The notes beneath the pieces were generated by a model, which was given only the letters and a program-made list of their open reading frames with translations, was not told the origin of the DNA and ran no database searches. 64,000 nucleotides of DNA from Craterostigma plantagineum (Eukaryota > Streptophyta > Magnoliopsida > Lamiales > Linderniaceae). The stretch spans positions 1,736,001-1,800,000 of the forward strand of contig JAPQWV010000001.1 of the NCBI GenBank assembly GCA_027422505.1, read 5' to 3'. Below, piece by piece: positions 37,201 to 49,500 of this stretch (the stretch's first letter is position 1; the number at the start of each line of letters is the position of its first letter). A program made the translations under genes and the position numbers.

Positions 37201-37536
37201 ATCATGTACCACGGCGCGGAGGCTTACCCCTTCACCCGCGAGAGGATTAAAGAGATCGAAGATGCGCTGGAGAAGATGGCCGACGGCTGGCCGGAGAAGG
37301 CGAGGCACGAGTCCCACGACCACGACCTGTCGCTTATAAAGCGTGAGATCTTCAACTGCGATGGCTGTGGAGGTGCTGGGCGGGTTTGGTCGTATTACTG
37401 TGAGGAGTGCGACTTTGATCTCCACCCCAAGTGTGCTTTGGCCGCCGGCGGCGGCGGCGAGAAGGAGGTGGGTGAAGGTGGGGAGGAAGAGAAAGGGTGG
37501 GTTTGCGATGGGGACACGTGCGTTAGAAGTGGGTGA
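34262..37536 (+). CDS. NRX1: Nucleoredoxin (three thioredoxin folds plus DC1 finger)
   Basis: Four exons (34262-34345, 34531-35016, 35098-35577, 36871-37536) encode 571 aa, normal for plant NRX1, a redox protein that reduces or protects targets such as catalases in cytosol and nucleus. Domain 1 has the active site SASWCGPC. Domain 2 keeps the fold but lacks a CxxC ([10 protein letters not shown]), as in the family. Domain 3 has HWCPPC. The tail holds a DC1-like zinc finger ([24 protein letters not shown]). The donor of intron 2 (AAG|GTCCCA) is weak. Intron 3 contains a 1.1 kb MULE-type element whose target-site duplication supplies the present splice acceptor. The gene looks functional. Confidence 0.95.
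35716..36860. mobile_element. MULE-type non-autonomous element in NRX intron 3
   Basis: Terminal inverted repeats start GAGAGAATTACGTAAATAG at both ends and match with only two or three differences for about 95 bp, then degenerate for another 75 bp. The 10-bp duplication CATTTTTCAG lies at 35706-35715 and 36861-36870. Length is 1145 bp, AT-rich, without coding capacity. Long TIRs and a TSD of 9-10 bp point to the Mutator superfamily. Confidence 0.85.
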
Positions 37537-37843
37537 ATTTGCTGATGAGATTATTACAATGTGCTTGATGATTTATTTAGGTATGAATAAACGTGTATTT
37601 ATGTGTGTGGTTTGGTAATTTGTGATAATTTTATGCGTCTTGTTGGGGAGGAACTTGTACTTGCATAGTTGCGTATGCTTTTTAAAATCACAATTAAATG
37701 TTCTACGAGATTCTTGGCGTTTTCGAATATTTTTCGACGTCCCAAAAGAATCCAGTCATATCTACGCAGTATGAAAGTATGGGTACATATATTTAAGGGT
37801 TTGTTTACTTATAACATAGCAAGTCATTACTACTGGGAAATCG
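37537..37843. other. 3' flank of nucleoredoxin
   Basis: Probable 3' UTR followed by spacer leading into the LINE. No gene is seen. Confidence 0.4.
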
Positions 37844-38431
37844 GTGGAGAAGAACCAAAAATCTCGGCCCCAAACCATCCCCAACTCTAGCTCTCCTACA
37901 TCAACACAAGCATTACCTATGCAATCAATCATGAGCAGTTCCTCCAAACTGTTTCACCCAATAGTCAAACTATCCCCCCGTATAACTTTATCCAAACCAT
38001 GCAGCCCCAAACCATTGACTAACCCTACGATCCCTAAGCCTACCCAGATCTGTAGCCCTCATACTCAAATAAAGCCATTTTCCCCCAAGAAAATCCTACT
38101 TAATCCAAAAATACCCCAGCCGAAATTCCCCAACGAGAACTCAAACCCTAACCATGCACCATGCTTTAATCATCAGACCCACCTTGAACCCGTCAAATCC
38201 CTTCGAGCAGTTAAAACTAGGCTACGTACGGTGAAGCTTGAGCCTATGGAACATGAGGAGGGTATTAATACGGCATCCACACACTGCCCCTCTATTAACG
38301 GAAAGCGTAAAGCTCACTACTCAATCCAAGAAGAAAATCCGTTGAAGAAGGTTATGACTGCTCAACCCGATTTCATGGACCTTGGTGATAATTCGGCGGG
38401 ACCTGCCAGTCAGGCCCGCCGATCATTATGA
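37844..38431 (+). pseudogene. LINE ORF1 remnant
   Basis: An open frame of about 195 codons rich in Pro, Ser and Lys ends in an ATGA overlap with ORF2 (TGA at 38429). It lacks the DUF4283 and CCHC zinc-knuckle domains of plant L1 ORF1 proteins, so only the C-terminal tail remains. It starts with GTG, not ATG, which fits a truncated coding region. Confidence 0.6.
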
Positions 38432-41400
38432 ATTGCCTAAGTTGGAACTGTCGGGGTCTAGGTGGTGCCCCGACAGTTCATCATATCGGATATCTTATCC
38501 GATCGTTTGGTTTGGACATTCTTTTCCTTATTGAGACGAAGTGTCGCAGTAATCGTCTCAACTTTCTAAAAAATTCACTCGACATGCATGGTTTCACATT
38601 GACGTTCTCATCGAAACTTCACAACCATGTCTCTCTTGGCGCCTTACAGGTTTCTACGGGGACCCCAACACGGGACAACGTAAGAATAGCTGGAATCTCC
38701 TTCGTCGTCTTAAGGAGCCTCACTATACCCGTTGGTTATGCATGGGAGATTTCAACGAAATTTTGTCCAACGATGAAAAACAAGGTGGTAATCTTCGGTC
38801 CACTAGGCAAATTGCGGACTTTAGAGAGGCTCTTGAAGAGTGTGAGCTTCACGACCTGGGATCCACTGGTCCACAGTTTACATGGTCCGACAAAGCACGT
38901 CACCCTTATGCTATCTTGGAGAGGCTTGATCGGGCATGTGCTTCTGTTGAATGGATGAATTTATTCCCACTGCATCAGGTTCTCAATGTTCCTACATTTG
39001 CTCGGACCACTCAGCCATTATTATTAAGCTCCAGCCGTCCCACTCCTCCCCCCGTCGTCTCAAACATATTTTCCGTTTTGAAGCCAAGTGGACGACCGAT
39101 GATGAATGCGCTTCTATTATACAACGTTGCTGGGAGGATAGAACTATTTCTCGGACAACAAATGAACTACCGGGGCACATTCGACAATGTCAAAAGGAAC
39201 TTCAAGAATGGTATCGACGAAAACGAAGAAATGTTAGAGAAGAAAAAGAGATAATCACAAAGAAGTTGGACCTCTTGTCTGTGTATGAGATTACCACCAA
39301 TACACAGCGTGAGGAACATAAACTACGTGTGCGCTTGAACGAAATATTAAATCAAGAGGAGCTTTATTGGAAGCAACGAAGCAAAACCGAATGGCTTAGA
39401 GAAGGAGACCGCAACACAAGATACTTTCATCGAAAAGCTTCAACCCGTAAGGCTCACAATAACATTGCCCGCATTAAAGATAAACAGGGGGTGTGGCGCA
39501 ATAATTCCCAGGAAATTGAGGATACTGTTTGTTCGTATTTCGCTGAGTTGTTCAGCCTCAGTTTCGCCGCAATCTGCTATTGATAAAGCCGCAAACGCTA
39601 TTTCAAAAAGGGTGACGGACGAGATGAATCAGACGCTTTTACGACCGTACACTGAGGATGAGGTAAAAAATGCTCTCTCATGTATGTTCCCATATAAATC
39701 CCCGGGTCCGGATGGTTTTCCCCCCCTTTTCTATCAAAAATATTGGGATATCGTTGGCCGTAAAACCACCCGTTATATTCTTGATTTTCTTAACTCCGCT
39801 GCCTCGTTTTCCTTTTTTCATAACACTCGCATCATCTTGATTCCAAAAATAAAAAACCCTGAAACTGGCTCACTTTCGACCGATTAGTTTGTGTAATGTT
39901 ATATATCATCTCGCCTCTAAATGTATAACTAATCGCTTACGTGCAGTGATGGATGATATAATATCTCCAACACAATCAGCGTTTATACCTAACCGTCTCA
40001 TTACAGATAATGTCTTACTTGCCTTTGAACTTAATCATGCCTTTGAGACAGAAAAGACGAGGTAAAGAGGGATTTTGCTCCCTTAAACTGGACATGAGCA
40101 AAGCGTATGATCGTGTTGAATGGCCTTTCCTTGAAAAGGTAATGAGCCAACTTGGTTTTCATTCATCATTCGTGAGTCTTGTTATGAAATGTGTTACACA
40201 AGTTTCCTACGATTTTACCCTTAATGGCAACGTTTTTGGTAATCTTATTCCCTCACGAGGTTTAAGGCAAGGAGACCCGCTCTCTCCTTATCTTTTCCTT
40301 TTTTGCACGGAGTCTTTTTGTAGCTTGTTACAGGAGGCTGAACAATCGCGCCGGTTGAAAGGATTTAACATTCGTCGAAGTGCACCCCCCATGTCGCATC
40401 TTCTATTTGCCCATGATACCATTATTTTTTGCCAAGCGACATGCGAAGCGATGTCAACACTCAATGAAGTCTTGGAGGTATACGGATCAGGTTCAGGCCA
40501 ACAAGTAAATTTCGACAAATCGTTAGCATCATTTTCGCCCAATGTAGACGAACAAATCAGGGAACAGTGCTGCCACACCTTGGGGCTACCGAAATTTAAC
40601 CGCCAAAACCTTTACTTGGGGCTGCTCACTGTTGTTGGCCGAACTAAGAGAGAAGCTTTTTCTTACATTACAGATCGTGTCTGGTCAAGAATCAAAGGGT
40701 GGTCTGAGAAACTATTATCTCAAGCGGGACGCGAAACACTTCTAAAATCGGTAATCCAAGCAATTCCGACTTATGCAATGAGTTGTTTTTTATTACCTCT
40801 TCAGGTTTATAATGACATTCAAAAGCGCATGGCGAGATATTGGTGGAGCGCGACGGATCAGTACAAGATGCATTGGCTTGCGTGGACCAAGTTAACTAAA
40901 TGCCTAAGTGGGTTTTCGTGACCTTAAAACCTTTAATTTGGCCCTCCTCGCAAAACAGGGATGGCGCCTTATGAATCGCCCTTACAGCCTCTTGGGAAGA
41001 ATTCTTAAGTCGCGTTACTTCCCTGAGGTACCGTTCGCGAAAGCCAGCCTTGGTCGAAGCCCTTCAATGACATGGCGTAGTATTATGGCTGCAAAACCTC
41101 TGCTTGATGCTGGCGTTCGCTGGCAAGTTCGTTCTGGAAAAAGCATCAAATTGTGGGGTGATCCTTGGCTGAACCGACCCGTATCTTTCAAACCAGTGAC
41201 CCCCATCAAACAAGAGCTTAGTACTTGGATGGTTTCTGATATTCGTATGCATGGGTCTGGGCCTTGGAATGAGACGCTGATTAAATCACTGTTTTTTCCT
41301 ATCGATGTGGATCTTATTTTAGGTACCCCGCTGAGCTCGAATATGGGGCAGGACAAGCTAATTTGGCATTATTCAATGAATGGGGTGTTCTCTGTTAAAT

Positions 41401-42398
41401 CAGCGTATCGTCTTGGGAGAGACATGGAGTCTAGGACGGCAGCAAGCTCGAGCTCGCCAAAATGCTGGAAATTCCTATGGAGCGCTAACGTCATTCCGAA
41501 GGTAAAAATCTTTGCATGGCGCCTATGTCGTGATGCTCTCCCCACAGCAACGAATCTCACTGCCCGTGGCTGCCTCGACAGCCCCCATTGCCGTAGATGT
41601 GGCTCTCCCTATGAGGACTCTAAGCATATCTTCATGTCATGCGGAAAAACACGGCAGATATGGAAGGCCTCGGGTATAAGGTATGATGTCGAAGCTTACT
41701 GGGTTGTTTCTACAGAGACGTGGCTTAGTAAAATCTCTGAGGTCATGAACCAACAAGAATTTGCAATGTTCCTTAATCACCTATGGGCAATCTGGGATGC
41801 ACGTAACAATTTGACGATGAAAGGAACCCGCATCCCATATCAGGTTTCTATTTCAAAGGCTGTTGACATCACATTATATCCCGGCAACCAAGTGAACGAA
41901 GCTACTTCCCCCATACCAGTTCGATGGAATTGTCCCCCTCCAGGCGTTATCAAGCTTAACTTCGATGGAGCTATTCATTCGCAACGCTTCGGGGCTGCTA
42001 TAGGAATTATAGCTAGAGACGAAGTTGGTAACTGCCGCGGATGGTGTACGAAATTCTTTCGTGGCTCTTTTGACCCGGAAGTCATTGAGGCTTTAGCAGC
42101 GTTTGAGGCGATGCTTTTTGCTATTCGGAGGAATTGGCTATCAGCAATCCTTGAAGGAGATTGACTTACTGTGGTGGAAAAGCTATCCAAGAAGTCGTCG
42201 GAATCAACAAAGATAGGAGATATCCTATACGACTGCATGCATCTTTTGAAATCGTTTTCCTCTGTTTCGTTCTCTTTTATTAAGCGTCATTGTAATGAGG
42301 TCGCTCACTATCTAGCTAAAGTGTTTGGTTGGGATGGCGAGGGACGTCTCCCACCCACACAAGCCTTAGCAAATTTGATTTCGGCCGACCTACTATAA
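38428..42398 (+). pseudogene. LINE ORF2 (EN-RT-RNase H), multiply frameshifted
   Basis: It begins MNCLSWNCRGLGG, the start of an APE-type endonuclease domain. The frame then shifts several times (near 38740, 38950, 39550, 39890 and 40910), and part of the endonuclease appears deleted near 38630-38700. The reverse transcriptase shows SPGPDGFPPLFYQ, LDMSKAYDRVEW and LRQGDPLSPYLF. Its catalytic box reads FAHD instead of FADD, so the enzyme is dead. An RNase H-like segment (KLNFDGAIH, PEVIEALAAFEAM) is cut by a TGA at 42162-42164. Each break is independent, so this is an old copy. Confidence 0.88.
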
Positions 42399-42437
42399 AT
42401 AAAATGTTTCTTTGCTAAAAAAAAAAGAAAACCAAAA

Positions 42438-43048
42438 AGAGCAACGCTTCAATTTGGACAGCATTAAATTATCGACAGATAGGACCCTTATTTGTGATAA
42501 TAATATATACCAAGCTGGTCCTATTTGTGGGCTGACCCTCTCATAGCCATCACACCCCATAGTCTTACCAAATAACAGCTGTTTTTCGTAACACATTTCA
42601 TTTCTTGATTTATTAGGGTCCATTTTCGCCTCCTTCTTCACCCAGTTTTTTATTGATCATTGATTTGACACAAACAAGAAACCACATTGTGAATGGATGT
42701 ATAAGTTTTGAAAATATAACCCATACTATTATAGTTTAGTACCTCTCTAAAGGTTCGTACCTATTGTGATATAATCTTGGCCCCCCACTACAAAAAGGCT
42801 GGACTTTACAAAATCTGTCGTTTCCAAACCCACATTCTGGATGGATGGATTCGATGGACATACTACAATACAATATATAACATTTTCAACTGCTTTATAG
42901 TTGTTCAAACGTCAACAAAAAATTAAATGAGATTTCCTACCAAATGCATATCCAGCTTGCTACAACTAAGCTAATAAAGTCCCCCTTCTTCATATACAAC
43001 ACTATGCACTATATTTTTTCTTTCAACACAACTTCCACATATACTTCC
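42438..43048. other. Promoter-side flank of XTH
   Basis: AT-rich, no gene. It contains the upstream region and leader of the XTH gene. Confidence 0.4.
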
Positions 43049-44234
43049 ATGGCAACTTTGCATGAGATTATATCCTTCTTATTACTAATCCTTTCGTTTT
43101 ACCCAACTACAGCATTCTCTCGTGGGCCAATCTACACACCGCCCAACGTCGAGCGCTTAACTGATCGTTTCAGTCGAATTTCGGTGAACCGAAGCTTCCA
43201 AGTTGCTTTCGGAGGATCGAACATTCGATCGAGTAATAACGGGACAATCGCCGATCTAACTTTGGACAAAAACTCAGGTAATAACTTACTAATATAAGCA
43301 GAGTGTTATCCTCCGATCAATGATCATCATCATTTAGTTGCTCTTCTTTCTGTGTATTTACTGTGCGAAGGTTCGGGCTTGGTTTCGAAGAGTAAGTACT
43401 ACTATGGATTCTTCAACGCTGCACTTAAGTTGCCCCCTGGCTTTACATCAGGCGTTGTAGTAGCATATTATGTAAGAAAAATACTCTTCAGAGAAATATC
43501 CTTTTTCTCAAATACTGTCCAAGTATTGCTTATCATATTGTTTTTATCAGCTATCGAACGCTGACGTTTACCCTCATAACCACGACGAGATAGACATCGA
43601 AATCCTAGGCCACGAAAAGAGGCGACAATGGGTACTTCAAACTAACATTTACGGCAATGGAAGCGTAAGAATGGGAAGGGAAGAGAAGTTCTACCTATGG
43701 TTCGATCCCACCGAAGGTTTCCATGACTTTAGCATCCTATGGAACAGCCATCACATTGTGTAAGTAAAAAGTACAGCTTAATACATACTTTCAATGTGTA
43801 ATAATAATCAAGAATTCTTCGGGCGCAGGTTTCTAGTGGACAACATACCTGTAAGAGAAGTGGTTCGCAGCACCATAACTTCATCTGCGTACCCATCGAA
43901 GGCGATGGCCGTCTACTCTACGATATGGGACGGGTCGGAGTGGGCGACCCACGGAGGAAAGTACGGCGTAAATTACAGATATGCCCCTTTCGTCTTGTCG
44001 ATGAGGGGGGTCGAAATGGAGGGCTGTGCTTTGACGTTGAATAACAGCTCGAAGGATGTGTCGTGTTCTAAGAGCAATCCTTCGAGCTTGGATCCTATCG
44101 ATGGAGAACAGTTTGCGAAGCTTTCGGGCCAGCAGATTGCGGGCTTGGATTGGGCTCGAAGGAAGCATATGTTCTACTCTTATTGTCAGGACAAGGCTAG
44201 GTATAAGGTTCTTCCTCCCGAATGTAATAAGTGA
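43049..44234 (+). CDS. XTH: Xyloglucan endotransglucosylase/hydrolase (GH16, group III-like)
   Basis: Four exons (43049-43277, 43371-43471, 43551-43759, 43829-44234) encode 314 aa. The enzyme cuts and rejoins, or hydrolyses, xyloglucan in the cell wall. An N-terminal signal peptide ([17 protein letters not shown]) directs secretion, and the start at 43049 places it exactly; an in-frame Met at 42944 would add a non-signal leader. The catalytic motif is HDEIDIEIL near residue 121, with both Glu and the Asp present. The Ile residues replace the Phe/Leu of group I/II enzymes, which together with [16 protein letters not shown] suggests group III (XTH27-32-like). The C-terminal XET segment with paired Cys ([11 protein letters not shown]...PPEC) is present. 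All introns are GT-AG. Confidence 0.95.
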
Positions 44235-44816
44235 GTTATTGATTCGGGCCTTGGTTAAGGCCCGACCCTAAACCGAAGGCATTCATTCAATCAGAAATCA
44301 GCCCACGGATATGCATTGTCCAACTAACGAAGGTTGTTTTTTCAAATTTTATATTGTAATCCATTAAACTATCAAAACGAATGCAATATTATATGTATGT
44401 ACAGGTTAATTATTACTTATAAGTCAAGAAACAAATGGTTCTTCTCTTTTGATGATGAGCATGTGTGCCTTTTTTTTAAAAAAAAAGGCGCATGAAGTTA
44501 GGAAATAATTGGAACCCTTTTGAGTAAATCATATTGTTTATTCTTTTTATGGGAAAAATTGTGATTATTTATATTTAATGGGGTTTTTCAATTTGGTGCT
44601 ATTTCTTGCGTCATCGAGACTATGACTCGGTTGAAGGACAAAATGATACGTTGCAATCTCTAATTTAGGTCATGAAAGTTACTAGACAGCCATAAAAGAA
44701 AGTTTTAACGCCCATCCATCTATGTTTTAATTTACTTACATCATAATTCATAAGTTGGGAAACAATGCGGAAAAAAGGACAACTACCATTCAACATTGGA
44801 TTAAATGGAATTATTT
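44235..44816. other. 3' flank of XTH
   Basis: Probable XTH 3' UTR followed by AT-rich spacer. No gene is seen. Confidence 0.4.
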
Positions 44817-44821
44817 TTCGG

Positions 44822-45585
44822 TGTTACTCCCGGGTTTTCACCCCTAACGCAGCAAAACACCCGATTGCCGGTAACCGACACAACACCCCCACCTAGCCTA
44901 TCGGGACATCCCGACAAGGAGGATGCACCGCTCCTGGCCAAGTAGGGATTGAGCCTATCGCCCCTCGGGATACATGAACCAAGGTCCACTTAGGGATAGC
45001 ACTCGAAAAGATCCCGACTTGGCATAAGGCAAGGACGCACGATCCTGATGAGGTGTGCGCAAGGGATATTCGCCCGAACTGAGAAGCATCAGAGTCCCCG
45101 AAGACCACTATCTGGCAGGAGCACCCAAGGCCCTTAGGGAGTCGCGGGGAAAATGCCCGAGGGCAGCTGCCCCACTCCCACAGATCGTGCGCTAATTCCG
45201 GCACGTACGCCCAGACGTGGGGAAAACGGCACAGGGTCGAGCTCAGACGCGTCAAATACGGGGGAAACCGCCAAAACGTGGGGAGCGCGGGGCATAACCG
45301 TCGAAGGACGGGCATGTCCTTCCTCAATCCAAAAAATACCCTCAGGAATCTCAAGAGCCAGGTACGTTTTTCAGATTGCACATCGTTACTCTGCCATTTT
45401 TACACCACACTTTTTCCTTTAGCTCACTACCTTAAACGGAATTACCCTCTTGACCAAGGCAAGAGGGCAAACGACCCCCAAAATCACCCTGTTTCTACAG
45501 TCTCCGGCGACGGCACACGACGATATTCAAGTGGGGAGAAGCCCATCAGTCTATTTCCGCGGTAGGTCAATTTTCGACGGCATCA
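44822..45585. mobile_element. Solo LTR with TSD TTCGG
   Basis: A GC-rich 764-bp block begins TGTTACTCCC and ends GACGGCATCA, with the 5-bp duplication TTCGG at 44817-44821 and 45586-45590. There is no PBS, PPT or second LTR, so it is the product of LTR-LTR recombination. The superfamily cannot be assigned from the LTR alone. Confidence 0.85.
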
Positions 45586-46569
45586 TTCGGCATACAGGAC
45601 AAAAGTTCGTATTTAATACGAGAATACGAAAGTCTTCTTTGAAGTCGTATTCATATCAATATTCAAATCTAATCACAATGGTCCGTAATTTGAAACTCAT
45701 AATCACGTTTACTTCAAATTAAATGAAGAGTAATTTAGAGAAAACTACCTAAATAGAGTTTCACATTAGAAGTCAGTACCTGCACGATTTATTTTGTGAA
45801 TAAGTACTGCCATTAGGCAGAATCTTACTTTTAACTCCCTTATACCACATTTACAATTATACCCTTTTCTTCTCAAATAAGAAATACTAAAAAGACAATA
45901 CCTGAAACTCACGGTGGAGCAGAGAGAAACTCAGACGTTGGGAAAGTTAGAATTAGGGTTTTGACGTACACAATAAAGCGCACAAGAATTGGCTCGCTGG
46001 TGGTTTTGATCTGGGACGGGCTGAGCACAATAGTGAGGTCAAGCTGGCGGCTCGATTGTGTGCCCCTCGTTGCTACACAACACGTGTGGGGTCCTCGGGC
46101 TCCCCTGCTCTTCGCGTCCGTCGTGCTCCTCGCGTCTGCCGTCACAAAGACGATGAAACCCAATTTAGTATGTCTGCCTGGTGATGCTTGGGCAAGAAAT
46201 TAAGGAGGTGAGTCATGTCAGTGCTCGTAAAGCAACTAGGGAGGGGTCATGAGTTTGACCCATGGATCGTAGTTGGTTAAGTCTCTCACGTGAGCTTCCA
46301 AGTAACACTCTTTTTTCGGTTTTGAGAGCTGCAAAGCCATCAAAACAAGCGAGCTCGATGATATGGTGTGCATGCTTTCGAGTGATGCGATTCTTGCCAT
46401 TCTTGCATTAGGTGACATCGAGCAAGCCCTGCAATAGATGATTCAGAGGCCATTTCGTCGACTTGTCTTGGAACAGACAACTCTTCTGCTAAGGTAGCTG
46501 GTATGGGGAGATGGACTCATGCTTTAGAGGCTCATGCATGATGAAATGACAGTTTTACTCCCAGATGAA

Positions 46570-48560
46570 TTGCTGAAATCAACATTTATTTTCTACTTAA
46601 ATTTAGGTATTTCATGCCCAAAAGTCAGTATTTTTGTTCCGATTGTGGTATTTTAGCTACGAAATCAAGTATTTGACGAGAAGCTATTGTTTTAGTCTTA
46701 GATGAATTTCTCAATATCACATGTATTTTCTGCTTGAGTTTACGTATTTCTCGCCCAAACTTGAGTATTTTTGTTTGCATTAAGGTATTTTAACCCCAAA
46801 ATTAAGCATCACATCGAGTGAGAACATGAGTTGCGAGTAGAGAAGCATTACCTATATTGGTGGTGATGAATGTCAACCATAGGCGATGTTTGATGAGAAA
46901 CTATCTATCATTTAAGTTGAAGATGAAGGTTCCAACAAAAATCTAAGGCTAAAACGGGTTTTTGTAAAATACCTAAATTAAGGCGAAAAATACTCGAATT
47001 GAGCATCAAAATACCTAAACCGATAATAAAAGTACCTAATTTTAGGCGAAAATATCGATTTTTATGAATAAAATACTTGTGTATATGGTCGAGTTATCCA
47101 TGTCTAAAATGATGGTTTTTAATCAACATCTTACATATTAAGGACATTTCTCATCACCAACAACATAAAAAGAGTTTTTTAGCAATTTCACATTCATTCA
47201 AGGTCAAAAATACTCGAGTTGAGCATCAAAATACCTAAATCGAGAACAACAGTACCTAATTTTAGGCGACGAATACCGATTTTTATGAATAAAATACTTG
47301 TGTATATGGTCGAATTATCAATGTCTAAAATGATGGTTTTTAATCAACATCTTACACATTAAGGACATTTCTCATCATCATCAACAACATAAAAACCTAA
47401 TTTCTAGCAACTTCACATTCATTCTAGTATATTGAAGATAGAGTTATTGCCGAATTCAAGTATTTGTCCGTGAATGAATGTGAAATTGCTAGAAAACTCA
47501 TTTTATGTTGTTTGTGATGAGTAATGTCCTTAATATGTAAGATATTGATTAAAAACCATCATTTTAGATTTAGATAACTCGGTCATATACACAAGTATTT
47601 TATGCATAAAAATCAGTATTTTCGGCCTTAAATTAGGTACTTTTACTATCGATTTAGGTATTTTATTGCCAAATTCAAGTATTTGTCCGCGGATGAATGT
47701 GAAGTTGTTAGAAAACTCGTTTTATGTTGTTTATGATGAGTAATGTCCTTAATATGTAAGATGTTGATTAAAAACCATCATTTTAGATTTAGATAACTCG
47801 GTCATATACACAAGTATTTTATGCATAAAAATCAGTATTTTCGGCCTTAAATTAGGTACTTTTACTATCGATTTAGGTATTTTATTGCCAAATTCAAGTA
47901 TTTGTCCGCGGATGAATGTGAAGTTGTTAGAAAACTCATTTTATGTTGTTTATAATGAGTAATGTCCTCAATATGTAAGATGTTGATTAAAAACCATCAT
48001 TTTAGACTTAGATATCTCGACCATATATACAAGTATTTTATGCATAAAGTCAGTATTTGTGGCCTTAAATTAGGTACTTTCAGTCCCGATTTAGGTAGTT
48101 TTTGCTGAATTCAAGTATTTTACGTAGTTTTTCATGTTGGTGATGGTCAATGCCAATACTTGCGAGTTATACATGATCATCTCCAATATATCAAAGAATT
48201 TTTTATGCTACTTCACTTTCAAACTCTACCAACTACTTGAATTTAGTTGATAAATACTTAAAATTGGAAGCAATACTTAATTCGTGGCAAATAATAAGCT
48301 TTTAAATGAAAAATACATCCAAATACGGGCCAGTTATGCAACACTAAAATGATTGCTTTGAACCTTCATATCATTGATGCTAGTTATATTCATCATCTCC
48401 AAGGCAAAAATGAGTTTGCACTCAACTTCACTTTCAAACTCTACCAAGTACTTGAATTTAGATGGTAAATACTTAATTGGGAAAGAAAGTACTTAATTCG
48501 TGGAAAATAATACCGGTTTTTAAGTGAAATATACATCCAAAAAATACGAGTGAAAAATAC
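46570..48560. repeat. Inverted array of ~220-bp tandem repeats inside the MULE
   Basis: The left arm holds two units with a 220-bp period (for example GAGCATCAAAATACC at 47001 and 47221). The right arm holds three units of 219 bp in the opposite orientation (GAATGTGAA at 47476, 47695 and 47914). The centre is near 47430. Units are built from short motifs such as TTAGGTATTTT and TTCAAGTATTT. Degenerate related repeats extend outwards on both sides, including two units of about 140 bp near 46550-46800. A transcript would fold into a long hairpin. Confidence 0.85.
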
Positions 48561-49056
48561 ATCCAACATCCCTGATCACAATCACAAACATACTACGATT
48601 TGGTTCTTCAAATTGGCATCAAATGATTCTTGAACTGTAAAGTCATCTAAACTCCAAGAACAAATGCATTTTCTCAACTCCAAATACACGTACAAATAGC
48701 CTCCATTGAAGCACTCTAAAGACTCCATAGCTTTTGATACTCCGTCGAGAGTTCAGAACAACAGTTGTTGCTACAATATTAAACACAAAGGCAGATCAAT
48801 TAAATTCCATAATCTTTAAATCACTTTTCATTTATTGAATGCAATAATCAACCAACCGTCCACATCAAGGGTGCTTAATCTGCGGAGAGGCAACTCCCAT
48901 TGGCGAATGGTTTGAATCGTATAGACCTGGGCGATCAGATGTGTGAGCAGCAGAGATGGCAGGGTAATTGACTGAAGAATTAGTGCGATTTTTGTCCTCT
49001 GCCCTCATAGCAAGCTAAGTGCAGATACCGGCGTTAGGCTCGCCGGGAGATGCATC

Positions 49057-49500
49057 CTAACCGACATGCCTCACCATTTCTATCAATAGAGCGAGTAGGT
49101 TCAAAAATGCGTAATCAATATTCATTGCCAAAGAAGAACTCTTTGCTACAATCAAGAACATGACAAGGTTCAAGACGAGCACACATAACGAATTTGTCCC
49201 GAAAACCACATAATTGAAATGAAAGCTCGAGTTCTCGTTATGAACTGGGAATTCCACGAGAACCCATGCCACATAGAAGACAATAAAGCAACATAATCGA
49301 GAGAAGTAATAGAATTCACTGTGATAGCCTGAGAAAAAGCAACACCTGAATCATAACAAGCCTTGAGGCCTTGAAGGCAACAACACCTAATTCGAGAATC
49401 AGACTCCATGTATTGAAAAACACCTCGCCGTAAGCTACGATTCCCATCTCAATGGAGATTGAGACCTTATTGCCATCGTTTCATAGCTAAAAGTCTCCCT
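49057..49500 (-). pseudogene. Triose-phosphate-translocator (DMT)-like gene fragment
   Basis: Three minus-strand segments in different frames line up with a plant sugar-phosphate/phosphate translocator of the drug/metabolite transporter superfamily. They are AYGEVFFNTWSLILELGVVA (near 49440-49380), VNSITSLDYVALL (about 49320), and VAWVLVEFPVHNENSS followed by NSLCVLVLNLVMFLIVAKSS (49275-49110). The order matches the middle of the family: an AYGE helix, then NPITSLYY-like, W-LLEKP-like and LCxxxLNxxxFLV-like segments. At least two frameshifts and several stops disable it. It lies within the MULE, consistent with a captured gene fragment. The family assignment rests on recalled motifs only. Confidence 0.6.

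Larger units (their letters stand above)
37844..42437 (+). mobile_element. Decayed L1-type non-LTR retrotransposon (LINE)
   Basis: It has the order ORF1 remnant, endonuclease, reverse transcriptase, zf-RVT-like region, RNase H and a short A-rich tail (about 42416-42437). It lies between the nucleoredoxin and XTH genes in the same orientation. The 5' end is uncertain and probably truncated. No convincing target-site duplication was found. Confidence 0.88.

Noticed and set aside
37847..42440. AAGAACCAAAAA/AAGAAAACCAAAAAG as LINE target-site duplication
   Set aside because: The match is A-rich, gapped and overlaps the ORF1 frame, so chance is likely.
42944..43048. Upstream in-frame Met for XTH
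   Set aside because: The downstream Met at 43049 gives a standard signal peptide, whereas the extension would bury it.
45909..46418. Short ORFs in the left part of the MULE
   Set aside because: Could be another captured gene fragment, but no family was recognised, so it is not listed as a gene.
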